Origin: Roseomonas mucosa
GTDB taxonomy: Bacteria > Pseudomonadota > Alphaproteobacteria > Acetobacterales > Acetobacteraceae
Assembly (NCBI GenBank): GCA_945878375.1
Contig: CAMDWG010000004.1
Location: 124,001 to 188,000, forward strand
DNA: 64,000 bases
Direction: 5' to 3'
A model generated the notes under the pieces. That model searched no databases and had not been told where the DNA came from. It worked only from the letters and a program-made list of their open reading frames with translations. A program made the position numbers and the translations under genes. Shown here piece after piece: positions 17,508-27,072 of the stretch. Within the stretch, counting starts at the first letter, position 1, and every line of letters begins with the position of its first letter.

Positions 17508-18173
17508 CTACTCTCGGCGCAGCACGCCATCCACGATCCGGTCCGCCCAGGCCTTGCTCCGGAACCGCGCGCGCAGCGCGTCCTCCTCGTAATCCTGGCG
17601 CAGCCAGTCCAGGAACGGCTTCTGGCCGTGGCGGGACTGGAAGCCGGCGTAGTCCTGGAAGAAGGCATCGAGGATCCCGGTCTTGCTCGCCGAGAGATGC
17701 CCGAAGCGCCAATGCAACTGGCCGATCGCCGCCTCCACTGGCCGGCCCTGCAGCAGCAGCCAGATGCCGGCGACCAGCCCGGTCCGGTCGGCGCCCGATT
17801 TGCAATGGATCAGCACCGGTTCTGGCACTTCGGCGAACAGCGTGGCCAGCCGCTCGATCCGGTCCTTGTGCGGCGCGCCGCGGCTTTCGAAGGGGGCATC
17901 GGCATGGACCAAGCCCAGCTCCCGCGCCCGCGCCCGCCCCAGCACGTCGGACCCGCAGACCGCGCGGTTGCCGCGCAGGTTGATCACGCTCCGCAGCCCG
18001 TGCCGCGCCTTGGCCTGGGATAATTGCCACGGCAGGGGGTGGTTCGAGCGATAGAGCCGCCCGGGCTCCACCGCGCTCCAGTTGCGCCAGGAGATGCGGA
18101 GGACCGCATGATCCACCAGCAGGCTGTTCAGCCAGGCGCCGCGACGACCAGAGGGGGTGGCGAGGGTTTGCAC
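17508..18173 (-). CDS. Tyrosine/dual-specificity-type protein phosphatase
   Basis: A 221-residue cytoplasmic protein of the cysteine-phosphatase superfamily. The signature HCKSGADRTG gives the nucleophile Cys124 and phosphate-binding Arg130. The upstream RSVINLRGN block and the LYRSNHPLP segment place it with bacterial and plant DSP-like phosphatases. A general acid may be Asp92 in VHADAPFESRG. The start codon is GTG. Substrates could be phosphoproteins or phosphoinositide-like lipids; neither is shown. No kinase gene is adjacent. Confidence 0.85.
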   Translation of the reverse strand: MQTLATPSGRRGAWLNSLLVDHAVLRISWRNWSAVEPGRLYRSNHPLPWQLSQAKARHGLRSVINLRGNRAVCGSDVLGRARARELGLVHADAPFESRGAPHKDRIERLATLFAEVPEPVLIHCKSGADRTGLVAGIWLLLQGRPVEAAIGQLHWRFGHLSASKTGILDAFFQDYAGFQSRHGQKPFLDWLRQDYEEDALRARFRSKAWADRIVDGVLRRE

Positions 18174-18224
18174 GCCCCCGATATGGCTGGCCGCGCGCCG
18201 GAAGGCCAGCGGGGGATGGCGCTA

Positions 18225-18256
18225 CCCGGCCCCTCTCAAGCAGGAGAGGGGCCGGG
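18225..18256. terminator. Hairpin downstream of the Bug-type receptor gene
   Basis: A perfect 13-bp inverted repeat (18225-18237 and 18244-18256, loop AAGCAG) lies 9 bp downstream of the TTT-receptor stop and 51 bp upstream of the phosphatase start, both on the minus strand. The CCCTCTC/GAGAGGG core also occurs in the palindromes near 31.35 and 32.42 kb. It has no U-run, so it may be a repeat acting as an mRNA 3' end rather than a classical terminator. Confidence 0.5.
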
Positions 18257-18265
18257 GCAATTCGC

Positions 18266-19255
18266 TTAATCCAGGCGCGCGCCGGAGATCCGCACGACCT
18301 CCTGCCACATCGGCCGCTCCCGCGTGACGCGGGCCGTGACCTCGGCGGGGGTCGAGAAGACCGGACGGGCGCCGGCACGCAGGAAGCGTTCGGCGAAGGC
18401 CGGGGTCTGCTTGATCTCGCGGATCGCGGTCGCGGCCCGCTCCACGATCGCCGCTGGCACGCCGGCGGGGAAGGCCATCGCGCACCACGACGTCACCACC
18501 AGGTCCGGCACGCCGGCCTCGGCCATGGTCGGGATGTTGGGGAGCGTCGGCCAGCGTTCCGCGCTGGTCACGGCAAAGGCCTTCATTCGGCCCTCCGCGA
18601 TCACCGGGATGTAGCTGGCAAGGTTGTCGATGGCGAAGTTCAGGTCGCCGGAGAGCATCGCCGGGATGATCTGCGCGGCGCCCCGGAAGGGCACATGCGT
18701 GCCGTCGATGCCAAGCCGCATGTTGAACAGCGAACCGGTCAGATGCGCCGTGGTGCCCACGCCGGGGGAGCCGAAGGACGCGCCGTTCCGCTGCGCCTTC
18801 GCCCAGGCGATGAATTCCTGCAGGTTGTTCGCCGGGTTGTGCTGGGCCGAGACCACCAGGACGTTCGGCAATTCCCAATGCATCGAGATCGGCTGGAAGT
18901 CGCGCTGCGGATCATAGGGCAGGCGCGAATAGAGGAACTGGTTGATGTGCCAGGCGCCCAGCGTCAGCGGCGCCATGGTGTAGCCATCCGGCGCGCTCTT
19001 CGCGAGCGCATCCGCGCCGATATTGCCGCCGGCGCCGGGCCGGTTCTCGATGGTGAAGGGCTGGCCGAGCCGCGCCTGGAGTTGCTCGCAGAGCAGGCGG
19101 CACAGCACGTCGGTCGAGCCGCCCGGGGGCCAGGGCACGATCACGCGGACGGGCCGATTCGGCCAGGCGGCGGCGGATTGCGCCTGCGCCAGGGTCGGCG
19201 CGGCCAGCGGGGCGGCCAGCGCGCTGGCGAGCAAGGTACGGCGGGTCGTTGTCAT
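18266..19255 (-). CDS. Bug-family (tripartite tricarboxylate transporter type) periplasmic binding protein
   Basis: A 329-residue receptor. Residues 1-26 form a signal peptide with an RR-T-L-L core (possibly Tat-dependent) and an AQA cleavage region. The mature part begins AAAWPNRPVRVIVPWPPGGSTDVL, the hallmark of the family, followed by GQPFTIENRPGAGGNIGAD and SAPDGYT. These proteins bind carboxylates in the periplasm, but no TctA/TctB permease lies next to this gene, so it is an orphan receptor. The ATG at 19255 has GGAAGGAAA upstream; a longer frame start is less likely. Confidence 0.92.
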   Translation of the reverse strand: MTTTRRTLLASALAAPLAAPTLAQAQSAAAWPNRPVRVIVPWPPGGSTDVLCRLLCEQLQARLGQPFTIENRPGAGGNIGADALAKSAPDGYTMAPLTLGAWHINQFLYSRLPYDPQRDFQPISMHWELPNVLVVSAQHNPANNLQEFIAWAKAQRNGASFGSPGVGTTAHLTGSLFNMRLGIDGTHVPFRGAAQIIPAMLSGDLNFAIDNLASYIPVIAEGRMKAFAVTSAERWPTLPNIPTMAEAGVPDLVVTSWCAMAFPAGVPAAIVERAATAIREIKQTPAFAERFLRAGARPVFSTPAEVTARVTRERPMWQEVVRISGARLD

Positions 19256-19336
19256 CGGAGTTTCCTTCCCTGTGTTTATGGCCGCCACGATAAGGGCATT
19301 GGCGGCAATACGAAAGGCGGGCGCCTTGGGCGCGGG

Positions 19337-20227
19337 TCAGGGCCAGCCGGTCTCGGGCGGCAGCGACATCAGGATCGCTTCCACATTCCCACCGGTCTTG
19401 AGGCCGAAGATCGTGCCGCGGTCGTAAAGCAGGTTGAACTCCACATAGCGGCCGCGGCGGACCAGCTGGTGGGCGCGCTCGGCTTCCGTCCAGGGCTCAT
19501 GCATCCGCTTGCGGACAATGGCGGGGTAGGCCTGAAGGAAGGCTTCGCCCACATCGCGGGTGAAGGCGAAATCGGCCTCGAACCCCTTCCCCGGCGTGCG
19601 GTCGCCGAGCCAGTCGTAGAAGATGCCGCCCAGGCCGCGCGGTTCGTTGCGATGGGGCAGGAAGAAGTATTCGTCGCACCATTGCTTGAAGCGCGGGTAA
19701 TAGGTCTCGTCATGGCGGTCGCAGGCGGCCTTGAAGGCGGCGTGGAAATCGGCCGCGTCGTCCTTCGAATGCGGGGCCGCGTGGTCCATCGGCGTGATGT
19801 CGCCGCCGCCGCCGAACCAGGCCTTGGTGGTCACGATGAAGCGCGTGTTCATGTGCACGGCCGGCACGCGCGGGCTGCGCTGATGCGCGACCAGGCTGAT
19901 CCCGGTGGCCATGAAGCGCGGATCGGCCTCCGCGCCCGGGATCTGCTTGCGGAATTCGGGGGAGAACTCGCCGAAGACGGTGGAGACGTTGACGCCCACC
20001 TTCTCGAACACCCGGCCCTTCATGACGGACATCACCCCGCCGCCGCCCTCAGGGCGGTCCCAGGCGGTGCGGACGAAGCGCCCGGCCGGCAGGGCGGCAT
20101 GCGGGCCGGCGGCGAGCTCGTCCTCGCAGGCCTCGAAGGCGGCGCAGATCCGGTCGCGGAGCGACTCGAACCAGGCGCGCGCGGGGGGCGCCATGGGATG
20201 TTCGATGGGGCTCAGCGTGTCTGCCAT
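19337..20227 (-). CDS. hemF: Oxygen-dependent coproporphyrinogen-III oxidase
   Basis: A 296-residue enzyme that decarboxylates two propionates of coproporphyrinogen III with oxygen to give protoporphyrinogen IX in heme synthesis. The family blocks are [35 protein letters not shown], [20 protein letters not shown] (residues about 205-220) and [15 protein letters not shown]. The start [10 protein letters not shown] is chosen because upstream sequence is unlike the family. It is divergent from petABC, so heme and cytochrome genes share an intergenic region. Confidence 0.96.
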   Translation of the reverse strand: MADTLSPIEHPMAPPARAWFESLRDRICAAFEACEDELAAGPHAALPAGRFVRTAWDRPEGGGGVMSVMKGRVFEKVGVNVSTVFGEFSPEFRKQIPGAEADPRFMATGISLVAHQRSPRVPAVHMNTRFIVTTKAWFGGGGDITPMDHAAPHSKDDAADFHAAFKAACDRHDETYYPRFKQWCDEYFFLPHRNEPRGLGGIFYDWLGDRTPGKGFEADFAFTRDVGEAFLQAYPAIVRKRMHEPWTEAERAHQLVRRGRYVEFNLLYDRGTIFGLKTGGNVEAILMSLPPETGWP

Positions 20228-20586
20228 GCGCGTGGGGTTCCCTTGTCGCGGCGCCCCCCCGCCTGGGGAGTGTTGCGCCGCATGAGCGGGAGATTGGCAG
20301 GACGTTGCCGAATGCGCGACCCCCGCCCGGAGCCTGCGTGAAAACGCCCCCATGGGGGTGGAATTGCACCGATTTCAGGATCGAGGCCGGATTTACACCG
20401 TGCCGAGCGCTCCCTTATATGCGACGCAGCGCCGCCGGGGGCAGGACCGGGTCGTGTGTGCACGCCTCCCTCGGGCATGCGCGCGGACGTCCAGCCTTCC
20501 GCGCCGGCACTTGAGGACGCGGCTTGCACGTGCCGCGCTGCGACTGGCCGCTGGGCCGGCCGGGGCGCCGCCGAAGGGGACGACAA
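20228..20586. other. hemF-petABC divergent intergenic region (359 bp)
   Basis: No gene is visible. It carries the petABC promoter candidate at 20392-20420 and must also carry the hemF promoter on the minus strand, which I could not place. The stretch 20255-20280 is strongly C/G-rich. The petA ribosome-binding region GAAGGGG ends the gap. Confidence 0.6.
20392..20420 (+). promoter_or_regulatory. Sigma-70-type promoter of petABC
   Basis: TTTACA (20392-20397), a 17-bp spacer, and TTATAT (20415-20420). Both boxes are near consensus, with ideal spacing, in an otherwise GC-rich gap. They point toward petA, whose ATG lies about 165 bp downstream, implying a 5' leader of roughly 155-160 bases. Confidence 0.6.
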
Positions 20587-21141
20587 ATGGCCGACACGAT
20601 GGCTCCCCCCCATGGGGACGCCGCGCCGGGGGAAACCCGGCGGGATTTCCTGAAGCTCACCACGGGCGCCTTCGCGGCGGTGGGCGTGGCCGCGGTCGCG
20701 TGGCCGTTCGTGTCCTCGATGAACCCGGCCCGCGACGTGCTCGCGCTGGCCAGCACCGAGGTGGACCTCACCCCCATCGCCACCGGCCAGGCCGTGACGG
20801 TGATGTGGCGCGGCAAGCCGGTCTTCGTGCGCAACCGCACGGCCGAGGAAATCCAGACGGCGCGGGCCACCCCGATGGCCGAACTAAAGGACCCGCAGGC
20901 CGACCAGGCGCGCGTGCAGCGTGAGAACTGGCTGGTCGTGCTCGGCGTCTGCACCCATCTGGGCTGCGTGCCGCTGGGCCAGAAGCCGACGGATGCGAAG
21001 GGCAATTACGGCGGCTGGTTCTGCCCTTGCCATGGCAGCCATTACGACACGTCGGGGCGTATTCGCCTCGGCCCGGCGCCGACGAACCTTGCGGTTCCCG
21101 AATACGCCTTCACCTCACCCACGCAGATCCGCATCGGCTGA
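20587..21141 (+). CDS. petA: Ubiquinol-cytochrome c reductase iron-sulfur subunit (Rieske)
   Basis: A 184-residue Rieske protein of the cytochrome bc1 complex. An N-terminal Tat-type motif [11 protein letters not shown] precedes the single membrane anchor (about residues 28-46). The 2Fe-2S ligands are Cys122/His124 and Cys146/His149 in CTHLGC and CPCHGSHYD, with Cys127-Cys148 as the disulfide pair. It passes electrons from quinol to cytochrome c1. The ATG at 20587 follows GAAGGGG; the upstream extension is arginine-rich and not family-like. Confidence 0.97.
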   Translation: MADTMAPPHGDAAPGETRRDFLKLTTGAFAAVGVAAVAWPFVSSMNPARDVLALASTEVDLTPIATGQAVTVMWRGKPVFVRNRTAEEIQTARATPMAELKDPQADQARVQRENWLVVLGVCTHLGCVPLGQKPTDAKGNYGGWFCPCHGSHYDTSGRIRLGPAPTNLAVPEYAFTSPTQIRIG

Positions 21142-21209
21142 CGGCATCGGGCACGGGGGAGCCGTGCCCGAAGGCCGCGCCGACCAACAACGAAGGAGCC
21201 GGGGTCCCC

Positions 21210-22478
21210 ATGGCTGGGCTTCACCAGAGCGAATTCACGAACCCGGTGGTGCGCTGGATCGACACGCGCCTGCCCGTGTTCACCATGATGCAGAAGGAAT
21301 ACGGGACGTTCCCCACGCCCCGTAACTTCAACTATTTCTGGAACTTCGGCGCGCTCGCCATGGTCAATCTTCTGATCATGATCGCGACCGGCGTGTTCCT
21401 GTCGATGCACTACACCGCGCACACCTCCTTCGCCTTCGACAGCGTCGAGCGAATCATGCGCGACGTGAATTATGGCTGGCTGCTGCGCTACGTGCACATG
21501 AATGGCGCCAGCATGTTCTTCATTGTCGTCTACATCCATATCTGGCGCGGCCTCTGGTACGGGTCCTACAAGGCCCCGCGCGAGCTGCTGTGGATGCTCG
21601 GCGTCACGATCTTCCTGCTGATGATGGCGACCGCCTTCATGGGCTACGTGCTGCCCTGGGGCCAGATGTCCTTCTGGGGGGCCACCGTCATCACCAACCT
21701 CTTCTCCGCCATCCCGGTGGTGGGCGAGAGCATCGTGATCTGGCTGTGGGGCGGCTTCTCGGTCGACAACCCGACGCTGAGCCGCTTCTTCAGCCTGCAT
21801 TACCTGATGCCCTTCGTGATCGTCGGGGTGGTGTTCCTCCATGTCGCGGCGCTGCACATCACGGGCTCGAACAACCCGCTCGGCATCGACCCGAAGGGGC
21901 CGCAGGACACCCTGCCCTTCCACCCCTACTACACGGTGAAGGACAGCGTGGGCCTCGTGGTCTACTTCATCGTCTTCGCCTTCCTGGTGTTCTTCATGCC
22001 GAACTACCTCGGCCACCCGGACAACTACGTCCCGGCGAACCCGCTGGTGACGCCCGCCCACATCGTGCCGGAATGGTACTTCCTGCCCTTCTACGCGGTG
22101 CTGCGCGCGGTGCCGGACAAGCTGGGCGGCGTCGTGCTGATGTTCGGCGCGATCGCGATCCTGTTCGTGCTGCCCTGGCTCGACACCTCTCCGGTGCGGT
22201 CCATGCGGTTCCGCCCGATCGCCAAGTGGTTCCTGGTGCTCTGGGGCCTCAACTTCCTGGTGCTGACCTGGGTCGGCGGCAAGCCGGCGGAACAGCCCTA
22301 TGTGCTGATCTCCCAGATCTGCACCGCCTACTACTTCGCGTATTTCCTGGTGATCCTGCCGCTGCTCGGCCGCCTCGAGCGTCCGTTGAAGCTGCCTGAG
22401 AGCATCGCGATGCCCGTGCTGCGCGGGGGTGGGCCGGTGCTCGCCGGCGCCGCCGCGAAGCCGATGGAGAAGGCCTGA
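21210..22478 (+). CDS. petB: Cytochrome b subunit of the bc1 complex
   Basis: A 422-residue membrane protein with eight predicted helices. The heme-ligand histidines lie in the second and fourth helices ([18 protein letters not shown] and [20 protein letters not shown]). The quinol-site [14 protein letters not shown] motif and the [12 protein letters not shown] segment are intact. The ATG is preceded by GAAGGAG; sequence upstream of it is non-family. It follows petA by 68 bp and precedes petC by 2 bp. This is the undivided bc1-type cytochrome b, not the split b6/subunit IV form. Confidence 0.97.
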   Translation: MAGLHQSEFTNPVVRWIDTRLPVFTMMQKEYGTFPTPRNFNYFWNFGALAMVNLLIMIATGVFLSMHYTAHTSFAFDSVERIMRDVNYGWLLRYVHMNGASMFFIVVYIHIWRGLWYGSYKAPRELLWMLGVTIFLLMMATAFMGYVLPWGQMSFWGATVITNLFSAIPVVGESIVIWLWGGFSVDNPTLSRFFSLHYLMPFVIVGVVFLHVAALHITGSNNPLGIDPKGPQDTLPFHPYYTVKDSVGLVVYFIVFAFLVFFMPNYLGHPDNYVPANPLVTPAHIVPEWYFLPFYAVLRAVPDKLGGVVLMFGAIAILFVLPWLDTSPVRSMRFRPIAKWFLVLWGLNFLVLTWVGGKPAEQPYVLISQICTAYYFAYFLVILPLLGRLERPLKLPESIAMPVLRGGGPVLAGAAAKPMEKA

Positions 22479-22480
22479 CC

Positions 22481-23272
22481 ATGGCGCGCTTGCTTGGAAA
22501 GATGGGGCGCAATCTGATCGGCGCCCTCGTGCTCGGTGCCGCTGCGGTGCTGACCGCAGCACCGGCCCGCGCGGCCGGTGAGGCGATCGCGATACCCGAC
22601 ACACGCTTCTCCTTCGAGGGGCTCTTCGGCACCTTCGACCGCGGCGGCCTCCAGCGTGGCTTCCAGGTCTACAAGGAAGTCTGCGCGGCCTGCCACGGGA
22701 TGCGGCAACTGTCGTATCGCAACCTCCTCGAAATCGGGTTGACCGAGGAGCAGGCTCGCAACATCGCGGCCCAGTTCCAGGTGGTGGACGGCCCGAACGA
22801 CCAGGGCGAGATGTTCGAGCGGCCGGCGCGCCTCTCGGATCGGTTCCGTCGGCCTTTCCCGAACGAACAGGCGGCGCGTGCGGCGAATAATGGCGCCTAC
22901 CCGCCCGATCTGTCGGTCATCGTGAAGGCGCGCGCCGGCTTCGCCGACTACATCAACGCGCTGCTCACCGGCTACCAGGATCCGCCGGCCGGCTTCAACC
23001 TGATGGATGGGATGCACTACAACGCCTACTATCCCGGCCATCAGATCGCGATGCCGAATGTGCTCAACCCCGACCAGGTCGAGTTCGCAGACGGCACCGA
23101 AGCCAGCGTCGCGAACATGGCACGCGATGTGACCACCTTCCTCGCCTGGGCGGCCGAGCCGGAACTGGAACAGCGCCGCGCGATGGGTATCCGCATCATC
23201 ATCTTCCTGATCGTCCTCGGCGGCTTGACCTATGCCGTGAAGCGGAAGGTCTGGGCCGACGTGAAGCACTGA
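22481..23272 (+). CDS. petC: Cytochrome c1
   Basis: A 263-residue protein with a Sec signal peptide (about residues 1-30, ending ARA), the covalent heme motif Cys68-Ala-Ala-Cys71-His72, the axial methionine region MDGMHYNAYYPGHQIAMPNVL, and a C-terminal membrane anchor (about residues 237-254) ending in a basic cytoplasmic tail. It transfers electrons from the Rieske centre to soluble cytochrome c. Last gene of petABC, with a strong terminator 27 bp downstream. Confidence 0.97.
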   Translation: MARLLGKMGRNLIGALVLGAAAVLTAAPARAAGEAIAIPDTRFSFEGLFGTFDRGGLQRGFQVYKEVCAACHGMRQLSYRNLLEIGLTEEQARNIAAQFQVVDGPNDQGEMFERPARLSDRFRRPFPNEQAARAANNGAYPPDLSVIVKARAGFADYINALLTGYQDPPAGFNLMDGMHYNAYYPGHQIAMPNVLNPDQVEFADGTEASVANMARDVTTFLAWAAEPELEQRRAMGIRIIIFLIVLGGLTYAVKRKVWADVKH

Positions 23273-23298
23273 GGCACCCGCCCCAGCCGCGCCTGACA

Positions 23299-23332
23299 AG
23301 GGCCGCCCCGCAAGGGGCGGCCCTTTCCATTT
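23299..23332 (+). terminator. Intrinsic terminator of petABC
   Basis: A perfect 11-bp GC-rich stem (23299-23309 and 23314-23324) with a GCAA tetraloop, followed by TTCCATTT. It lies 27 bp after the petC stop and is the clearest intrinsic terminator in the window. Confidence 0.85.
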
Positions 23333-23438
23333 GGGCGACCTATTGGCCTCCGGGGCGGCCAGGGCGGTTCACGCCCGCCCACCTTCCGATCTACAAGGCG
23401 CGCCACACCCCCCGCCCAGCCCTTGCCGGAGCCCTTCC

Positions 23439-24317
23439 ATGTCCGACAGCGTTACCCCGGTCCTCGGCCTGATCGGCGGCTCCGGCCTCTATGACATCCC
23501 CGGTCTCGAGGACCGGGAATGGCGCCATGTCGAGAGCCCCTGGGGCCAGCCGTCCGATGCGATCCTGTTCGGGCGGATCGGCGGTGTGCCGGTGCGCTTC
23601 CTGCCCCGCCACGGGCGCGGCCACCCGACCACGCCGTCGGACCTGAACTACCGCGCCAATATCGATGCGATGAAGCGCGCGGGCTGCACCGACATCCTGT
23701 CGCTCTCGGCCGTGGGATCGCTGCGCGAAGACCTGCCGCCCGGCCATTTCGTGATCGTGGACCAGTTCATTGACCGCAGCTTCGCCCGCGCGAAGACCTT
23801 CTTCGAAAGCGGCTGCGTCGCCCATGTCTCGATGGCGCATCCGGTCTGCCCGCGGATCGGCGATGCGGTGGAAGCCTCCGCCCGCAAGCTCGGCCTGCCG
23901 GTGACGCGGGGCGGGACCTACCTGGTGATGGAAGGGCCGCAATTCTCCACCAAGGCGGAAAGCCTGCTCTATCGCCAATGGGGCTGCAGCGTGATCGGCA
24001 TGACCAACATGCCGGAAGCCAAGCTCGCGCGGGAGGCGGAGATTTGTTACGCGACCGTCGCGATGGTGACGGATTTCGACTGCTGGCACGAAGGCCACGA
24101 CCATGTGACGGTCGACCAGGTGGTGAAGGTCCTGTTCTCCAACGCCGACAAGGCGCGCGCGCTGGTGGCGGATGTGGTGCCCGCGCTGGGCGCGACGCGC
24201 GGCCCCTGCCCGGCCGGCTGCGACCGCGCGCTGGAACATGCGCTGATCACCGCGCCCGAGACGCGCGACCCGGCGGTGGTGGCGAAGCTGGACGCAGTGG
24301 CCGCGCGAGTACTCTAG
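23439..24317 (+). CDS. mtnP: S-methyl-5'-thioadenosine phosphorylase
   Basis: A 292-residue member of the purine-nucleoside phosphorylase family that cleaves methylthioadenosine to adenine and methylthioribose-1-phosphate in methionine salvage. It begins VLGLIGGSGLYDI and contains RHGRGH, SAVGSLREDL, the substrate-binding EGPQFSTKAES and GMTNMPEAKLAREAE, and DFDCWHE. The ATG at 23439 matches the family start. No other salvage genes are adjacent. The next gene is convergent, 37 bp away. Confidence 0.95.
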   Translation: MSDSVTPVLGLIGGSGLYDIPGLEDREWRHVESPWGQPSDAILFGRIGGVPVRFLPRHGRGHPTTPSDLNYRANIDAMKRAGCTDILSLSAVGSLREDLPPGHFVIVDQFIDRSFARAKTFFESGCVAHVSMAHPVCPRIGDAVEASARKLGLPVTRGGTYLVMEGPQFSTKAESLLYRQWGCSVIGMTNMPEAKLAREAEICYATVAMVTDFDCWHEGHDHVTVDQVVKVLFSNADKARALVADVVPALGATRGPCPAGCDRALEHALITAPETRDPAVVAKLDAVAARVL

Positions 24318-24354
24318 CCGCCGGGCGATACAAAGGGGCGCGCTTGCCCCCCGG

Positions 24355-25017
24355 CTACCCCAGATGCTTGGCGAAGAAATCCAGCGTCCGGCCCCAGGCG
24401 AGTTCCGCATCCGGCCGGCTGTAGCTGCCGCGTTCGTCGCAGCCGAAGCCGTGCTGCGCGCCAGGATAGACGAAGACCTCCACCCCAGGCTGCGCGGCCT
24501 GGATCGCCTCGACATCCGCCATGGGGATGGAGGCGTCCTTCCCCCCGAAATGCAGCTGCACCGGGCAGCTTGGCTGCTCGTCCTTCGCCGCGACCACGCC
24601 GCCGCCATACCAGCCATTCGCTGCGGCAAAGCTGGTGCTGCGGGTCGCGCCCCACCACGCGACGGTGCCGCCCCAGCAATAGCCGACGATGCCCCGCTTC
24701 GCGCCCGACGGCAGGGCGGCGCAGGCGGCCTCGATATCCGCCAGCGTCCCTTCGGCCGGGACATGGCCGCGCAAGTCGCGCCCGCGGGCGACATCGGGGG
24801 GCGTGTAGCCCAGCTCCACTCCACGCTGCGTGCGGTCGAACAGCGCCGGCGCCACCACGGCATAGCCCGCCGCCGCGAATCGGGCGCAGACATTCCGCAT
24901 GTGGTGGTTGACCCCGAAGATCTCCTGCACCACGACCAGGGCGCGCCGCGCATCTGCCGGCCCGTCGCGCCAGGCGGCCAGGCGGTGCCCATCGGCGGCG
25001 ATCAGTTCGATCCACAT
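24355..25017 (-). CDS. Dienelactone hydrolase family protein
   Basis: A 220-residue alpha/beta hydrolase with the complete dienelactone hydrolase triad: Cys114 in GYCWGG, Asp161 in GGKDASIP and His189 in GAQHGF. The VVQEIFGVNHHM block near residue 30 is also diagnostic. The reference reaction opens dienelactones in chlorocatechol breakdown, but most single-copy members like this have unknown physiological substrates, and no aromatic degradation genes are nearby. Confidence 0.9.
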   Translation of the reverse strand: MWIELIAADGHRLAAWRDGPADARRALVVVQEIFGVNHHMRNVCARFAAAGYAVVAPALFDRTQRGVELGYTPPDVARGRDLRGHVPAEGTLADIEAACAALPSGAKRGIVGYCWGGTVAWWGATRSTSFAAANGWYGGGVVAAKDEQPSCPVQLHFGGKDASIPMADVEAIQAAQPGVEVFVYPGAQHGFGCDERGSYSRPDAELAWGRTLDFFAKHLG

Positions 25018-25112
25018 GGCGCGTCATCCTGTGCTGCTGCGGGCGTGGTGTGCGTAGCGCCAGCGGCGCTTCGGCATTCCGTCATGGCCGCGAAGAGAGG
25101 TAGTCTGGCCGC

Positions 25113-25304
25113 ATGGCTGAGATCGTCAACCTGAACCGCGCGCGCAAGGCCAAGGCGAAGTCGGAGGCCGAGGCCACGGCCGCTGCCAATCGCGTGAAGC
25201 ACGGCCGCAGCAAGGCCGAGAAGGCCAATGACCGCGCGGCCGAAGCGCGGCGGCAGGCGCTGCTGGATGCCGCGCGGCTGACGCCGTCTGGGGAGAAGGG
25301 CTGA
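25113..25304 (+). CDS. DUF4169 family small protein
   Basis: A 63-residue, strongly charged, helical protein: MAEIVNLNRARKAKAK, followed by Lys/Ala/Glu-rich sequence. The VNLNRARKA start is the family signature. DUF4169 proteins are restricted largely to alphaproteobacteria and have no known function; the composition suggests a coiled or nucleic-acid-binding helix. It stands alone between divergent and convergent neighbours. Confidence 0.85.
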   Translation: MAEIVNLNRARKAKAKSEAEATAAANRVKHGRSKAEKANDRAAEARRQALLDAARLTPSGEKG

Positions 25305-25317
25305 GGCCCCTGGCGCT

Positions 25318-27072
25318 TCAGGCGGCGAAGGCCTGGGTCTTCACCAGCCGCGCATAGAGCCCGTCACGCGCCATCAGCTCGGCATGCGTGCCCTGCTCCG
25401 CCACCCGCCCGGCTTCCATGGTCACGATCAGGTCGGCATCGCGCACGGTGGACAGGCGATGGGCGATGACCAGCGTGGTGCGCCCCGCGCGCAGCCGGGC
25501 GATGGCCTGCTGCACCAGCGCCTCGTTCTCGGCGTCCAGCGCGCTCGTCGCCTCGTCCAGCAGCAGCACGCGCGGGTTCCGCAGCAGCGCGCGGGCCAGC
25601 GCGACGCGCTGGCGCTGGCCGCCCGACAGCCGAGACCCGGCCGTGCCGAGCATGGTCGCGTAGCCGTCCGTCAGCGCCGCGATGAAGTCATGCGCGGCGG
25701 CCGCGCGGGCCGCCGCCTCGACCTCCGCCTCGGTCGCGCCGGGGCGGCCGCAGGCGATGTTGGCCAGCGCGGTGTCGTCGAAGATCACCGCATCCTGCCC
25801 GACATAGGCGATGGAATCGCGCAGCGCCGCGAGGCGGACCGCGCGCAGATCGGCGCCGTCCAGCGTGATCCGCCCCGCCGTCACGTCGTAAAGCCGCGGC
25901 ACCAGCGCCAGCGCGGTCGATTTCCCCGCACCCGAAGGCCCGACCAGCGCCACCGTCCGCCCCGGCTCCGCGACGAAGGAGAGATCGGCCAGCGCGGCAT
26001 CCGGCACGCCTTCATAGGTGAAGCCGACCGCATCGAAGACCAGCCGCCCCTGCCCGTCCGGCAGCGGCCGCGCATCGGGCGCGTCCTGGATGCGCGGATG
26101 GTCGTCCACGGTCGCGAAGACGCGGCTGAGCCCCGCCAGCCCTTCCTGCAAGGCCGCGTTGAGGTTGCCGAGCGAACGCACCGGCCGCGCCGCGATCAGC
26201 AGCGCCGCGACGAAACCGGTGAAGTCACCGATCGTCCCGAGCCCGGTCGAGACGCGCCAGCCCACGAAGGCCAGCACGCCCGCCACCGCCAGCCCGCCCA
26301 GCGCCTCCAGCACCGGATCGACGCGGGCACGGGTCCGCTGGATGGCGAGGTTGCTGTCGCGCAGCTGGGCGAAGGCGGCCTCCGCCCGGGCCTGTTCCGC
26401 CGCCTCCAGCCGATAGGCGCGGACGACGCGGGCGGCGCCGAGGCTTTCGGTCAGCAGCGCCGCCGTCTCGCCCACCCGGTCCTGCATGCCGGCGGAGGCG
26501 CGGCGCACGCGCTTGCCGATCCTGACGATCGGCCAGGCCGCGATCGGGTAGAGCAGCGCCGCGAGCAGCGCCATCTGCCAATCCATCCACAGCATCGACG
26601 CCACCAGGCCGATCACCGTCAGCACATCGGCAACCCCGCTGAGGCCCTTGGTCAGCGCTTCCCGGATCAGGGCGGCATCGGTGGTGAAGCGCGCGGCATG
26701 GCGCGCCGGCGCCTCCCGCGCGATCTGCGCCAGGTCGGCGCGGGTCAGCGCGGCGAATAGCCGGCGCTGCAACCCCTCGATCACCCGCAGCACCACGGCC
26801 TGCGTCGCGACCGATTGGCCGAACTGGGTCAGCGCCTTGGCCGAGGTGACGAGGATGATGATCGGCGGCAACAGCCAGACGACCGAGGCATCGCCGGATG
26901 CGAAGCGGTTGAAGGCCTGCTGGATGATGACCGGATAGAGCGCGGTGGTGCCCGCGACGCCGAGCGTGCAGAGCGCTGCCAGCACCAGCAGGCGCGGGTG
27001 GTGGCGGACATGCTCGGTCCAGAGCCGGCGAACCAGCGGGAGGGAGGCAGCATCGAAGGCGGGGCGGGCCAT
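25318..27072 (-). CDS. ABC transporter, fused permease and ATPase (MsbA-like exporter)
   Basis: A 584-residue half-transporter. Six membrane helices occupy residues about 25-310, and the ATPase domain follows with Walker A GPSGAGKST near residue 376, signature LSGGQRQR and Walker B VLLLDEATSALD. The architecture matches MsbA-type lipid flippases and multidrug exporters, working as homodimers. In alphaproteobacteria such genes often move lipid A or glycan-lipids, but the substrate cannot be read here. The single-gene unit is convergent with the DUF4169 gene, 13 bp apart. Confidence 0.92.
   Translation of the reverse strand: MARPAFDAASLPLVRRLWTEHVRHHPRLLVLAALCTLGVAGTTALYPVIIQQAFNRFASGDASVVWLLPPIIILVTSAKALTQFGQSVATQAVVLRVIEGLQRRLFAALTRADLAQIAREAPARHAARFTTDAALIREALTKGLSGVADVLTVIGLVASMLWMDWQMALLAALLYPIAAWPIVRIGKRVRRASAGMQDRVGETAALLTESLGAARVVRAYRLEAAEQARAEAAFAQLRDSNLAIQRTRARVDPVLEALGGLAVAGVLAFVGWRVSTGLGTIGDFTGFVAALLIAARPVRSLGNLNAALQEGLAGLSRVFATVDDHPRIQDAPDARPLPDGQGRLVFDAVGFTYEGVPDAALADLSFVAEPGRTVALVGPSGAGKSTALALVPRLYDVTAGRITLDGADLRAVRLAALRDSIAYVGQDAVIFDDTALANIACGRPGATEAEVEAAARAAAAHDFIAALTDGYATMLGTAGSRLSGGQRQRVALARALLRNPRVLLLDEATSALDAENEALVQQAIARLRAGRTTLVIAHRLSTVRDADLIVTMEAGRVAEQGTHAELMARDGLYARLVKTQAFAA

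Noticed and set aside
24318-24354. Possible terminator between the convergent mtnP and dienelactone hydrolase genes
   Set aside because: Only a 5-bp GGGGC/GCCCC stem is present and there is no U-run; too weak to annotate.
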